Positions 16,536 to 24,825 of a stretch of 64,000 nucleotides of DNA are shown piece by piece (the first letter of the stretch is position 1; the number at the start of each line of letters is the position of its first letter). This DNA comes from Methylorubrum suomiense (lineage in GTDB: Bacteria; Pseudomonadota; Alphaproteobacteria; Rhizobiales; Beijerinckiaceae). The position numbers and the translations under genes were made by a program. Location: assembly GCF_022179765.1 (NCBI RefSeq), contig NZ_BPRE01000010.1:124001-188000 (forward strand), in the 5' to 3' direction. The notes under the pieces were generated by a model that saw only the letters and a list, made by a program, of their open reading frames with translations, made no database searches and was not told the origin of the DNA.

Positions 16536-17281
16536 GCGCGGCTCTGGAGGTCGCGGGCGTCAGCCACCGCTTCGGCCAGCGCGCCGCGCTCTCCGATGTG
16601 TCGATCACCGTCGAGCGCGGGCACTTCATGGCGCTGCTCGGCCCCAACGGGGCAGGTAAGACCACCCTGTTCTCCGTGATCACCCGGCTCTACAACAACC
16701 AGGAGGGGCGGGTGTCGATCCTGGGCCATCCCCTTGATCGCGAGCCGTCGCGGGCGCTCGCGCGGTTGGGCGTGGTGTTCCAGGCCCGGACCTTGGACAC
16801 CGATCTCACCGTCGCGCAGAACCTGCATTACCATGCGAGCCTGCACGGTATCGGCCGCAAGGCCGCCCGCGCCCGCATCGAGCAATTGCTCGCCCGCGTC
16901 GGCTTGTCGGAGCGTCGGGACGACAAGATCCGCACCTTGTCGGGCGGTCAGTCGCGCCGCATCGAGATCGCCCGCTCGCTGATCCACGAGCCGCGCCTCC
17001 TGCTCCTCGATGAGCCGACCGTCGGGCTCGATCTCGAATCCCGCGCCGACATCGTCGCCATCGTCCGCGCGCTGGTGCGCGAGGAGGAACTCTCGGTGCT
17101 GTGGGCGACCCATATCTTCGAGGAGATCTCCCCCGAGGACGATGCGGTCGTCCTCCACCGCGGTCGCATCGTCGCTCGCGGCAGGGCCGGGGAGATCGGT
17201 GCCCCGGGCGAAACCCTGGAAGCCGCCTTCAGACGGCTCGTGGCGGATCCGGGCAAGACCGCGGGAAAGGTGGCCGCATGA
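16532..17281 (+). CDS. lutE: LutE-like ABC transporter ATP-binding protein
   Basis: 249 residues. Walker A is GPNGAGKTT (about 37-45), the signature is LSGGQ (about 137), Walker B is LLLLDEPTVGLD (about 155-166), and ATHIFEE carries the H-loop histidine. It matches the ATPase family that accompanies PQQ-associated ABC permeases, close to the DrrA/NodI subgroup of exporters and multi-subunit systems. It overlaps the previous and next genes by four bases each (ATGA). It should power the permease encoded next, at the inner membrane. Confidence 0.85.
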   Translation: MSAALEVAGVSHRFGQRAALSDVSITVERGHFMALLGPNGAGKTTLFSVITRLYNNQEGRVSILGHPLDREPSRALARLGVVFQARTLDTDLTVAQNLHYHASLHGIGRKAARARIEQLLARVGLSERRDDKIRTLSGGQSRRIEIARSLIHEPRLLLLDEPTVGLDLESRADIVAIVRALVREEELSVLWATHIFEEISPEDDAVVLHRGRIVARGRAGEIGAPGETLEAAFRRLVADPGKTAGKVAA

Positions 17282-18159
17282 CCGCGCCGTTGAACATTGC
17301 CGTCGCGGAAGGCGCCCGGTCGGTTCCCCATGCCGGTCGGCTCGACGCGGTCGGCTACCTAATCGCGCTCGGCGGCATCGTCCGTCGTGAACTTCTGCGC
17401 TTCTTCAATCAGAAGGAGCGCTTCTTCTCGGCGCTGGTACGCCCGCTCGTCTGGCTGTTCATTTTCGCGGCGGGCTTCCGCAACACCCTCGGCGTCTCGA
17501 TCACGCCGCCCTACGAGACTTACGTGCTCTACGAGGTCTACGTGGTGCCGGGGCTGGCGGTGATGATTCAGCTGTTCAACGGCATGCAATCCTCGCTGTC
17601 GATGGTCTACGACCGCGAAGTCGGCTCGATGAAGGTGCTGCTGACCTCGCCTTATCCGCGCTGGATGCTGCTGCTCGCCAAGCTGATCGCCGGCGTCTGC
17701 GTCTCGATCGTCCAGGCCTACGCCTTCCTGGCGGTGGCATGGTTCTGGGAGACCGACATCCCGACCATCGGCTACCTCGCCGCGCTCCCTGCCTTCCTGG
17801 CGGCGGGCATGATGCTTGGGGCCATCGGCCTGTTCCTGTCTTCGCTGGTGCGGCAATTGGAGAACTTCGCCAGCGTGATGAACTTCGTGATCTTCCCGAT
17901 GTTCTTTGCCTCTTCCGCCCTATATCCGCTGTGGCGCATCCGGGAATCGAGCGACACGCTGTACTGGATCTGCCAGGCCAACCCGTTCACCCACGCCGTC
18001 GAGCTGGTGCGCTTTGCCCTGTACGGGAAGTTCGAGCCGCTCAGCTTCGCCGTCGTGATCGGCACCGGCCTCCTGTTCTTTACGCTCGCCGTGATCGCCT
18101 ACGACCCGGGCCGCGGAATCATGGCCCGTCGCGGCGGACCGGCCGGCGAGACACCGTGA
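17278..18159 (+). CDS. lutF: LutF-like ABC transporter permease (ABC-2 type)
   Basis: 293 residues with six predicted membrane helices. The pattern RRELLRFFNQKERFFSALVRPL, then EVGSMKVLLTSPYPRW, is typical of ABC-2 family permeases such as NodJ and the alcohol-associated PedC type. It starts with ATG overlapping the ATPase stop. ABC-2 permeases usually export, while the lut system has been discussed as import into the cytoplasm, so the transport direction deserves caution. Together with 12771 and 16532 it gives a full ABC set. Confidence 0.83.
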   Translation: MTAPLNIAVAEGARSVPHAGRLDAVGYLIALGGIVRRELLRFFNQKERFFSALVRPLVWLFIFAAGFRNTLGVSITPPYETYVLYEVYVVPGLAVMIQLFNGMQSSLSMVYDREVGSMKVLLTSPYPRWMLLLAKLIAGVCVSIVQAYAFLAVAWFWETDIPTIGYLAALPAFLAAGMMLGAIGLFLSSLVRQLENFASVMNFVIFPMFFASSALYPLWRIRESSDTLYWICQANPFTHAVELVRFALYGKFEPLSFAVVIGTGLLFFTLAVIAYDPGRGIMARRGGPAGETP

Positions 18160-18167
18160 GAGGAAAC

Positions 18168-18788
18168 ATGCGCGCGACCCTTCCCCTGACCCTCCTGCTG
18201 GCACTGGCCGCCGGGCCGGCCCTGGCGCAGCCGAAACAGGATCCGGATTGGCCCTGCGCCCAGCGCCGGGTGCCGACGATCGGCTACGGTGCGGTCTGGA
18301 CCGGCCCGGATCCGGCCGAGGCCGGTGATTGGGGCAGTGACCGCGAGGCGGCGCAACTCGCCCGCAAGCTGGCCTCCCGCCGGACGGAGCTGCGCGAGGC
18401 CGATAGCCTCATCGATGAATTCGTCGAGAAGGCCGATCCGGCGGAGAAGGGAAAGCGCCTGACCCGCGTCTTTGCCGGCGTCTTCGAGGTCATCACCGGA
18501 GAGCGCAGCACGGTGATGAACGGGATCGTCCGCTACGCCCAGGGACAGCGCCGGCTGGCCGAGCGAATTCGCGACGAGGCCGACAAGGTCAGCGAACTGC
18601 GCGATGCGCCGGAGAACGACACCACGAAGGTCGCCTCCAAGGACGTCGCGGAACTGGAAACCAAGTTCAACTGGGATCGTCGCATCTTCGACGAACGCAA
18701 CCAATCGGTCTCCTATGTCTGCGAAGTGCCGACATTGCTGGAGCAGCGTCTCGGCGAGATTGCCAAGCGGATCCAGGCCAAGCTCTGA
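18168..18788 (+). CDS. lutG: LutG-like exported protein
   Basis: 206 residues. The signal peptide (LLLALAAGPALAQ) is followed by CAQRRVPTIGYGAVW and then a mainly alpha-helical, charged region (REAAQLARKLASRR, IRDEADKVSELRD) with a late cysteine in VSYVCEVPTLLEQR. AGAGGAAAC precedes the ATG. It ends the operon here. In M. extorquens-type lut clusters the following genes would be a TonB-dependent receptor and lanmodulin, which are not present downstream. Function unknown; the symbol follows order and an exported-helical profile. Confidence 0.65.
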   Translation: MRATLPLTLLLALAAGPALAQPKQDPDWPCAQRRVPTIGYGAVWTGPDPAEAGDWGSDREAAQLARKLASRRTELREADSLIDEFVEKADPAEKGKRLTRVFAGVFEVITGERSTVMNGIVRYAQGQRRLAERIRDEADKVSELRDAPENDTTKVASKDVAELETKFNWDRRIFDERNQSVSYVCEVPTLLEQRLGEIAKRIQAKL

Positions 18789-18808
18789 TCCGTCATTCCT
18801 ACCAAAGT

Positions 18809-18851
18809 CCCTCATTCCTCAAGGCTGCTGCGCAGCATCTCAGGACAAGGG
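18809..18851. repeat. Dispersed palindromic intergenic repeat, copy B (short)
   Basis: CCCTCATTCCTCAAGG and CATCTCAGGACAAGGG flank GCTGCTGCGCAGC in a short version of the repeat family. It lies directly after the lut-like operon and could fold into a hairpin that ends transcription from both sides. Confidence 0.6.
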
Positions 18852-18875
18852 TTGGGGTGGGACGACGCCTTTGAT

Positions 18876-19211
18876 TCAAGGGCAGTAGCGCAGGGGACGA
18901 CCGAACGGATCGTCGTATCCGGGACCGGGGCGGAAGCCGTAATAGCTCGGCTTCCCGAGGCCGTAGGCTGACCCGACATAGCTCGGGTCGTCCGGGGCAT
19001 CGGTCGGCACTGGGGCGATCCGCGGAGCGCAGCCCGCGAGGCGTCGCGGTGAGGGCAGGCGCTCGACGATGGAATCGCCTTCCGCGCGCGGGAAGAAGCG
19101 CGGCGCCTGTGGGCCCGGCACCGTCTCGTAACGTTCGAGCAGATCGGCGGCAGAGGACGGCGTCGCGACGAGCGCGAGAAGGGCACAGGCCCAGAGCCGT
19201 CCGCTCGTCAT
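18876..19211 (-). CDS. Small exported hypothetical protein
   Basis: 111 residues. A signal peptide (LWACALLALVATPSSA) is followed by a proline- and glycine-rich mature chain ending in YGFRPGPGYDDPFGRPLRYCP, with two cysteines (LAGCAPR and the penultimate residue) that may pair. No domain was recognised. It is convergent with the lut-like operon and upstream of nothing obvious. Short, proline-rich exported proteins of this kind are common in Methylobacterium; the role is unknown. Confidence 0.55.
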   Translation of the reverse strand: MTSGRLWACALLALVATPSSAADLLERYETVPGPQAPRFFPRAEGDSIVERLPSPRRLAGCAPRIAPVPTDAPDDPSYVGSAYGLGKPSYYGFRPGPGYDDPFGRPLRYCP

Positions 19212-19357
19212 GACCGCATCCCCGTGTAAGAACCCGGGAAGCCGTCGCAGTTTATGGTGAACGGTCCGTTACCGCGGCGCTTTCGGCGAGGCATCGCATA
19301 CAGGCTGCCCGGCGGCATCCGCAATGACGAGACGGGAGCCGGGCCGAGCGGGTCTCC

Positions 19358-20008
19358 CTACCCCCGCGGATAGACGATGATCGACAAGTAGGTGGACGGC
19401 GTCTTCAGGAGCTTTGCCGGCCCATGCAGGCCGCTGGGGTCGAACATCAGTGCATCGCCGGGATGGAGATGATAGTCGAGACCGGAATGGTGATAGATCA
19501 CCTCGCCGGTCAGCATGTAGATGAACTCAGTTCCGACATGGCGGAAGCTAGTATAGGCTTCCGCCTCCTTCTGAAGCGTGATGAGATAGGGCTCGACGAC
19601 CACGTCGCCGCGGATGCCCGCCCCCAGCAATTCGTAGATATGTCCGACCTTGGTGCCGCGCCGCTCGATCAGCACGCCCTGGCCGCGCTTCACGTGGGAG
19701 CAGTCGCGCGTCTCCTCGAACGCCGCGAACAGGGCCGTGATCGGCACGTTGAGTGCGGAGGCGATGGCGTTGATCGAGGCTAGCGAGGGCGAGATCGCCC
19801 CGTTCTCGATCTTCGAGATCATGCCCGGAGAGATGCCCGCCGCCGCTCCGAGATCGGCCACCGACAGGTCACGCTCGCGCCGCAACACCCGCACCTGATG
19901 GCCGAGCGCCTTCTCGAGCGGACGCTCCTCGGCCACCGGAGCGTTCGAGGCGGTATTCAGTAGAGTTCCCGCAGTCACCGTGACTCGCTCCGGTCGGCAC
20001 AGACCCAA
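19358..20008 (-). CDS. XRE-family regulator with C-terminal cupin domain
   Basis: 216 residues. After a variable 30-residue start comes an XRE helix-turn-helix (VRVLRRERDLSVADLGAAAGIS, then ISKIENGAISPS, about 38-75) and a C-terminal cupin (EFIYMLTGEVIYHHSG and LHPGDALMFD, about 160-200) that probably binds a small ligand. This is the HTH-cupin layout of regulators of amine and amino acid catabolism such as PuuR. It is divergent from the glxBCD/mgsABC-like operon with a 187-base shared upstream region, so it is the obvious candidate regulator of that operon and of itself. Confidence 0.82.
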   Translation of the reverse strand: MGLCRPERVTVTAGTLLNTASNAPVAEERPLEKALGHQVRVLRRERDLSVADLGAAAGISPGMISKIENGAISPSLASINAIASALNVPITALFAAFEETRDCSHVKRGQGVLIERRGTKVGHIYELLGAGIRGDVVVEPYLITLQKEAEAYTSFRHVGTEFIYMLTGEVIYHHSGLDYHLHPGDALMFDPSGLHGPAKLLKTPSTYLSIIVYPRG

Positions 20009-20195
20009 TATGGCGCGCGATGACTGAGGCTGCCAGTCGGAAGCCGGCGGCAGATCCAGCTTCGCGGGGGGAGTTTGGGGCCACGAGAAACGTCAGTTTC
20101 CCATCAAGAAATTTTAGTTCCCCATAATTGACAGCATCGGCGGCCCATGCGAGCAATCCGACAACGGGCGAAGCGGCTCGCTGAGGGTGAAGGCG
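20009..20195. promoter_or_regulatory. Divergent control region between HTH-cupin gene and glutamate-synthase-like operon
   Basis: This is an AT-richer stretch than its flanks. It contains two similar elements, CAGTTTCCCAT (about 20092) and TAGTTCCCCAT (about 20115), about 23 bases apart, followed by TTGACA at 20129-20134. The repeated elements are candidate binding sites for the divergent regulator. Assignment is by position and repetition only. Confidence 0.4.
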
Positions 20196-21104
20196 ATGTG
20201 CGGGATTGTTGGGCTCTTCCTGAAGAATCCGAAGCTGGAGCCGCAGCTCGGAACGCTGCTCGCCGACATGCTGAAGACCATGACGGATCGCGGGCCCGAC
20301 AGCGCCGGTTTCGCCGTCTACGGCTCCGACGGGACGGGCGTGAAGCTGACCCTGCGCGGACCCGACGCCAAGACCCTGGCCGGGGCGGTTTCCGGCCTCG
20401 AAGCGGCGCTCGGCGGTGTCGTCGGCGCGACGGCGCGCGACACCCATACCGTGATCGCCCTGGAAGCCGACCAAGAGACGGCCGCCCGTGATTGGCTCTC
20501 GGCCAACGCGCCCGGCATCGACGTGGTCAGTGCCGGCAAGCGTATGGAAATCTACAAGGAGACCGGCCTGCCGGAGAACGTCGCCAAGCGCTTCGATCTC
20601 TCGAAGATGACCGGCACCCACGGCATCGGTCACACCCGCATGGCCACCGAGAGCGCGGTGACGACGAACGGCGCGCACCCCTTCTCGACCGGTCTCGACG
20701 AGTGCCTCGTTCATAACGGCTCGCTGTCGAACCACAACGACATGCGCCGCCGCCTCCAGCACGAGGGCATCACCTTCGCCACCAAGAACGACACCGAGGT
20801 CGCCGCCGGATATCTGAGCTGGCGGATGCGCGAGGGCGCCTCGCTGAAGGACGCGCTCGAATCGAGCCTGACCGACCTCGACGGCTTCTTCACCTTCGTC
20901 GTCGGCACCGAAACGGGTTTCGCCGTCGTGCGCGATCCGATCGCCTGCAAGCCCGCCGTGATGGCCGAGACCGACGATTACGTCGCCTTCGGCTCCGAGT
21001 ACCGGGCGCTGATCGGGCTGCCGGGGATCGACAAGGCCCGCGTCTTCGAGCCCGAACCGGCACGCGTCTACGCGTGGGAACGCCAAACGGGGGAGCGCCA
21101 CTGA
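20196..21104 (+). CDS. glxB: GlxB/MgsA-like class II glutamine amidotransferase
   Basis: 302 residues. I chose ATG 20196 because it puts cysteine at position 2 (MCGIVG), the N-terminal nucleophile released by methionine removal. MTDRGPDSAG, GIGHTRMATES and HNGSLSN are the other glutaminase motifs. The family is the amidotransferase part of split glutamate synthases: GlxB in rhizobia and MgsA of N-methylglutamate synthase. It should release ammonia (or accept methylamine via gamma-glutamylmethylamide) for the FMN subunit encoded by 21793-23127. The next gene overlaps its stop by one base. Confidence 0.83.
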   Translation: MCGIVGLFLKNPKLEPQLGTLLADMLKTMTDRGPDSAGFAVYGSDGTGVKLTLRGPDAKTLAGAVSGLEAALGGVVGATARDTHTVIALEADQETAARDWLSANAPGIDVVSAGKRMEIYKETGLPENVAKRFDLSKMTGTHGIGHTRMATESAVTTNGAHPFSTGLDECLVHNGSLSNHNDMRRRLQHEGITFATKNDTEVAAGYLSWRMREGASLKDALESSLTDLDGFFTFVVGTETGFAVVRDPIACKPAVMAETDDYVAFGSEYRALIGLPGIDKARVFEPEPARVYAWERQTGERH

Positions 21105-21793
21105 TGCCCGTCTACGATCTGAGAAGCGCAGGCCTGCGCGACCTGAACCGCCAGCTGCATGCGCTGCGGCCCGACACCAACGAGACCCACTGGACGGTCC
21201 AGAACCCCGACGGCGCCCACGCCATCGCGGCCGGGCTCGACGCCCCAGTCACCGTCGAGATCGAGGGCAATGTCGGCTATTACTGCGCCGGCATGAACAA
21301 GCTGGCCAATGTCGTGATCCACGGCAGCGCCGGCACCGGGGTCGCCGAGAACATGATGAGCGGCTTCGTCCACGTGAAGGGCGATGTCAGCCAGTCGGCG
21401 GGTGCCACGTCCCATGGCGGCATGCTCGTCGTCGACGGCAATGCGGGCGCCCGCTGCGGCATCTCGATGAAGGGCATCGACATCCTCGTGAAGGGGTCGA
21501 TCGGCCACATGTCGGCCTTCATGGCCCAGGCCGGGACGCTGACCGTTCTCGGGGATGCGGGCGAGGCGCTCGGCGACTCGCTCTACGAGGCGCGCCTCTA
21601 CGTGCGGGGCTCCGTGAAGAGCTTGGGGGCCGACTGCATCGAGAAGGAGATGCGCGACGAGCACCGTGAGCAGCTCTTCGCCAAGCTGAAGGCGGCCGGG
21701 CTCGCGGGCGAGGTCGATCCGTCCGAGTTCCGTCGCTACGGCTCGGCCCGCACGCTCTACCACTTCCATGTCGACAACGCCGGAGCCTATTGA
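21104..21793 (+). CDS. glxC: GlxC/MgsB-like GXGXG-domain glutamate synthase subunit
   Basis: 229 residues. Most of it is a right-handed beta-helix with repeats such as GNVGYYCAGM, GSAGTGVAENMMSG and GDAGEALGDSLYEARLYVRG, the GXGXG domain that forms the C-terminal structural part of large glutamate synthase subunits. In split systems it is the MgsB or GlxC subunit that joins the amidotransferase and FMN subunits. Start at ATG 21104 inside TGATG; stop overlaps the next start in the same way. Tight coupling implies equal amounts of the three subunits. Confidence 0.83.
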   Translation: MPVYDLRSAGLRDLNRQLHALRPDTNETHWTVQNPDGAHAIAAGLDAPVTVEIEGNVGYYCAGMNKLANVVIHGSAGTGVAENMMSGFVHVKGDVSQSAGATSHGGMLVVDGNAGARCGISMKGIDILVKGSIGHMSAFMAQAGTLTVLGDAGEALGDSLYEARLYVRGSVKSLGADCIEKEMRDEHREQLFAKLKAAGLAGEVDPSEFRRYGSARTLYHFHVDNAGAY

Positions 21794-23127
21794 TGGCCGA
21801 GAACGCTAAGGGCCCCCGTACGGCGCCGCGCTATTCGGCGACCTTCACGCCCGAAGTGATGTCCGAGATCCGCCGCGCGGCGGCGACCGGCATCTACGAC
21901 ATCCGCGGCGCCGGCGCGAAGCGCAAGCTGCCTCATTTCGACGATCTGCTGTTCCTGGGCGCCTCGATCAGCCGCTACCCGCTCGAGGGCTACCGCGAGC
22001 GCTGCAGCACCGAGGTCGTGCTGGGCTCGCGCTTCGCCAAGAAGCCGATCCACCTCAAGACGCCGATCACCATCGCCGGCATGAGCTTCGGCTCGCTCTC
22101 GGCCAATGCCAAGGAGGCCCTGGGGCGGGGCGCAACGATCGCCGGCACCTCGACCACCACCGGCGACGGCGGCATGACGCCGGAGGAGCGCGGGCATTCC
22201 AAGACGCTGGTCTACCAGTACCTGCCGTCCCGCTACGGCATGAACCCGGACGACCTGCGCCGGGCCGACGCCATCGAGGTCGTGATCGGCCAGGGCGCCA
22301 AGCCCGGCGGCGGCGGCATGCTGCTCGGCCAGAAGATCACCGAGCGCGTCGCCGGCATGCGCTGCCTGCCCGCGGGCGTCGATCAGCGCTCCGCTTGCCG
22401 CCATCCGGACTGGACCGGGCCGGACGACCTCGAAATCAAGATCGGGGAGCTGCGCGAGGTCACCGAGTGGGAGAAGCCGATCTACGTCAAGGTCGGCGCC
22501 TCGCGGCCCTATTACGACACGGCCCTCGCGGCCAAGGCCGGTGCCGACGTGGTGGTGCTCGACGGCATGCAGGGCGGCACCGCCGCGACGCAGGACGTGT
22601 TCATCGAGCATGTCGGCCTCCCCACCCTCGCCGCGATCCGTCCCGCCGTGCAGGCCCTGCGCGACCTCGGCCTGCACCGCAAAGTGCAGCTCATCGTCTC
22701 CGGCGGCATCCGCTCGGGTGCCGACGTCGCCAAGGTCCTGGCGCTCGGGGCCGATGCGGTGGCTATCGGCACCGCCGCGTTGATCGCGCTGGGCGACAAC
22801 GATCCGCGCTGGGAGGAGGAGTATCAGGCGCTCGGGACCACGGCCGGCGCCTATGACGACTGGCACGAGGGCAAGGACCCCGCCGGCATCACCACGCAGG
22901 ATCCGGAGCTGATGAAGCGCCTCGATCCGGAACTCGCGGGGCGGCGCCTCGCCAATTACCTCGCGGTGATGACGCTGGAGGCCCAGACCATCGCCCGCGC
23001 CTGCGGCAAGAGCCACCTCCACAACCTCGAGCCCGAGGATCTGGTGGCGCTCACCATCGAGGCCGCCGCCATGGCCCAGGTGCCGCTCGCCGGCACCAGC
23101 TGGGTTCCGGGCCAGACCGGGCTCTGA
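21793..23127 (+). CDS. glxD: GlxD/MgsC-like FMN-binding glutamate synthase subunit
   Basis: 444 residues. The TIM-barrel FMN domain shows GMSFGSLSANAKEALGRGA, GAKPGGGGMLLGQK, LDGMQGGTAATQD and GGIRSGADVAKVLALGADAVAIGT, all typical of the glutamate synthase central/FMN domain. It converts 2-oxoglutarate plus an amino donor to glutamate, or N-methylglutamate if methylamine is used. Cysteines in GMRCLP and SACRHP may hold the 3Fe-4S cluster. Its end is followed by a strong hairpin terminator before the glnT-like gene. Which amine it uses cannot be read from sequence. Confidence 0.83.
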   Translation: MAENAKGPRTAPRYSATFTPEVMSEIRRAAATGIYDIRGAGAKRKLPHFDDLLFLGASISRYPLEGYRERCSTEVVLGSRFAKKPIHLKTPITIAGMSFGSLSANAKEALGRGATIAGTSTTTGDGGMTPEERGHSKTLVYQYLPSRYGMNPDDLRRADAIEVVIGQGAKPGGGGMLLGQKITERVAGMRCLPAGVDQRSACRHPDWTGPDDLEIKIGELREVTEWEKPIYVKVGASRPYYDTALAAKAGADVVVLDGMQGGTAATQDVFIEHVGLPTLAAIRPAVQALRDLGLHRKVQLIVSGGIRSGADVAKVLALGADAVAIGTAALIALGDNDPRWEEEYQALGTTAGAYDDWHEGKDPAGITTQDPELMKRLDPELAGRRLANYLAVMTLEAQTIARACGKSHLHNLEPEDLVALTIEAAAMAQVPLAGTSWVPGQTGL

Positions 23128-23136
23128 GAGGACCAG

Positions 23137-23166
23137 GGCCGCCCTGATCGGAGGGGCGGCCTTTTT
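23137..23166 (+). terminator. Hairpin terminator or attenuator between glxD-like and glnT-like genes
   Basis: GGCCGCCC (23137-23144) pairs perfectly with GGGCGGCC (23154-23161), and TTTTT follows at 23162-23166: a textbook intrinsic terminator. It would separate glnT-like expression from the three upstream genes or reduce it. Confidence 0.85.
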
Positions 23167-23222
23167 CTTGAATGCGGGGCCTGGAGCGCGAGGCTCGGCC
23201 CACCGGACGGGAGGACATCGTC

Positions 23223-24521
23223 ATGCCCCTGGATCTCGAGAGCGCCGCCAAGGAACGCGGCATCAAGTATTTCCTCGTCTCCTACACCGATCTCTTCGGC
23301 ACCCAGCGCGCCAAGCTGGTGCCGGCGGCGGCCATCAAGAGCACTTGCAAGAACGGAGCGGGCTTCGCGGGTTTCGCCACCTGGCTCGATATGAGCCCGG
23401 CCGATGCCGACCTGTTGGCGGTGCCCGATCCCGACGGCCTGATCCAGCTGCCCTGGAAGCCCGAGGTCGGCTGGCTGCCGGCGGATCTCGTGATGGATGG
23501 CAAGCCGGTCGAGCAGGGACCGCGCAACATCCTCAAGCGCCTGATCAAGGACGCCGCCCGCGACGGCCTTCAGATGAAGACCGGCGTCGAGTGCGAGTTC
23601 TTCCTGATCACGCCCTGCGGCTCGGAGCCGGCCGACATGGCCGACAAGCAGATCAAGCCCTGCTACGACCAATCGGCCCTGATGCGCCGCTACGACGTCA
23701 TCACCGAGATCTGCGACGCGATGCTGTCGCTCGGCTGGAAGCCCTACCAGAACGACCACGAGGACGCGAACGGCCAGTTCGAGATGAACTGGGACTATGA
23801 CGATGCCCTCGTGACCGCCGACCGGCACGCCTTCTTCAAGTACATGACCCGCTCGATCGCCGAGAAGCACGGCCTGCGGGCGACCTTCATGCCGAAGCCC
23901 TTCATGGACCTGACGGGCTCCGGCTGCCACGCCCACGTCTCGGTCTGGCGCGACGGTCGCAACGTCTTCGCCGATGCCTCCGACGAGATCGGCATGTCGC
24001 AGGACGGCTACCACTTCATCGGCGGCCTGATCCACTCGGCGGACGCGCTCGCCGCGATCACCAATCCTTGCGTAAACTCCTACAAACGCATCAACGCACC
24101 CCGCACCACCTCGGGCGCGACCTGGGCGCCCAACACCGTCACCTATACGGGCAACAACCGCACCCACATGATCCGCATCCCGGATGGCGGGCGGCTCGAA
24201 TTCCGCCTCGCGGACGGCGCGGCCAATCCCTACCTGCTCCAGGCGGCGATCCTGGCCGCGGGCATGGACGGGATCCGCAACCGCCGCGATCCGGGGAAGC
24301 GCCTCGACATCAACATGTACACCGACGGGCACACGGTGGAGGGCGTGAAGCGCCTGCCGCTCAACATGCTCGACGCCATGCGGGCGCTCGAGCAGTGCGA
24401 CGTGCTCAACAACGCCTTCGGCTCCTTCGTGCCGAGCTACCTCAAGCTCAAGACCGAGGAGTGGAACAGCTATTGCCGCCACCTGACCCAGTGGGAGCGG
24501 GACACCACGCTCGATTGCTGA
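23223..24521 (+). CDS. glnT: GlnT-type glutamine synthetase / gamma-glutamylmethylamide synthetase homologue
   Basis: 432 residues. The N-terminus (KYFLVSYTDLFGTQRAK) and the catalytic motifs NDHEDANGQFEMNW (about 177), GSGCHAHVSVW and NRTHMIRIPDGGRLEFRLAD follow the GlnT group that also contains GmaS. The reaction is ATP-dependent ligation of glutamate with ammonia, or with methylamine in GmaS. GGGAGGA upstream supports ATG 23223. Context with the glutamate synthase-like trio matches both rhizobial glxBCD-glnT loci and mgsABC-gmaS loci; the mgdABCD dehydrogenase genes that normally complete methylamine oxidation are not next to it. Confidence 0.82.
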   Translation: MPLDLESAAKERGIKYFLVSYTDLFGTQRAKLVPAAAIKSTCKNGAGFAGFATWLDMSPADADLLAVPDPDGLIQLPWKPEVGWLPADLVMDGKPVEQGPRNILKRLIKDAARDGLQMKTGVECEFFLITPCGSEPADMADKQIKPCYDQSALMRRYDVITEICDAMLSLGWKPYQNDHEDANGQFEMNWDYDDALVTADRHAFFKYMTRSIAEKHGLRATFMPKPFMDLTGSGCHAHVSVWRDGRNVFADASDEIGMSQDGYHFIGGLIHSADALAAITNPCVNSYKRINAPRTTSGATWAPNTVTYTGNNRTHMIRIPDGGRLEFRLADGAANPYLLQAAILAAGMDGIRNRRDPGKRLDINMYTDGHTVEGVKRLPLNMLDAMRALEQCDVLNNAFGSFVPSYLKLKTEEWNSYCRHLTQWERDTTLDC

Positions 24522-24542
24522 GGATCCGCTCGCACCATATGA

Positions 24543-24572
24543 GGCCGCAGCATCGATCCGGTCGCTGCGGCC
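24543..24572 (+). terminator. Probable hairpin terminator after glnT-like gene
   Basis: GGCCGCAGC (24543-24551) and GCTGCGGCC (24564-24572) form a perfect 9-base stem with a 12-base loop, 22 bases after the stop codon. No T tract follows, so confidence is moderate. Confidence 0.55.
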
Positions 24573-24612
24573 GCTCGCCGAGAGCCTGCTCGACAGGCAC
24601 AACCCACTCAAT

Positions 24613-24725
24613 CCCCTCATCCTGAGGTGCCGCGAAGCGGCCTCGAAGGAGGCCTCCAGACATCGCGCGATCCCTGGAGCCCTCCTTCGAGGCTCAGGCT
24701 TCGCCTGAGCACCTCAGGATGAGGG
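24613..24725. repeat. Dispersed palindromic intergenic repeat, copy C (full length)
   Basis: A full inverted repeat of about 113 bases. The left arm starts CCCCTCATCCTGAGGTGCCG and the right arm ends CACCTCAGGATGAGGG. The arms also share CTCGAAGGAGG and CCTCCTTCGAG. It fills most of the 304-base gap between the glnT-like gene and moeA; the remainder shows no gene. Confidence 0.85.
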
Positions 24726-24825
24726 TGAGGATTGGAGTGATCGCAGCATCGAACCAGTCTGATCTTGAGGAGACAACAGGTCGCCGAGACCCCCCGCGGC
24801 GACGGGCCACCGCTTCACGTCATCC

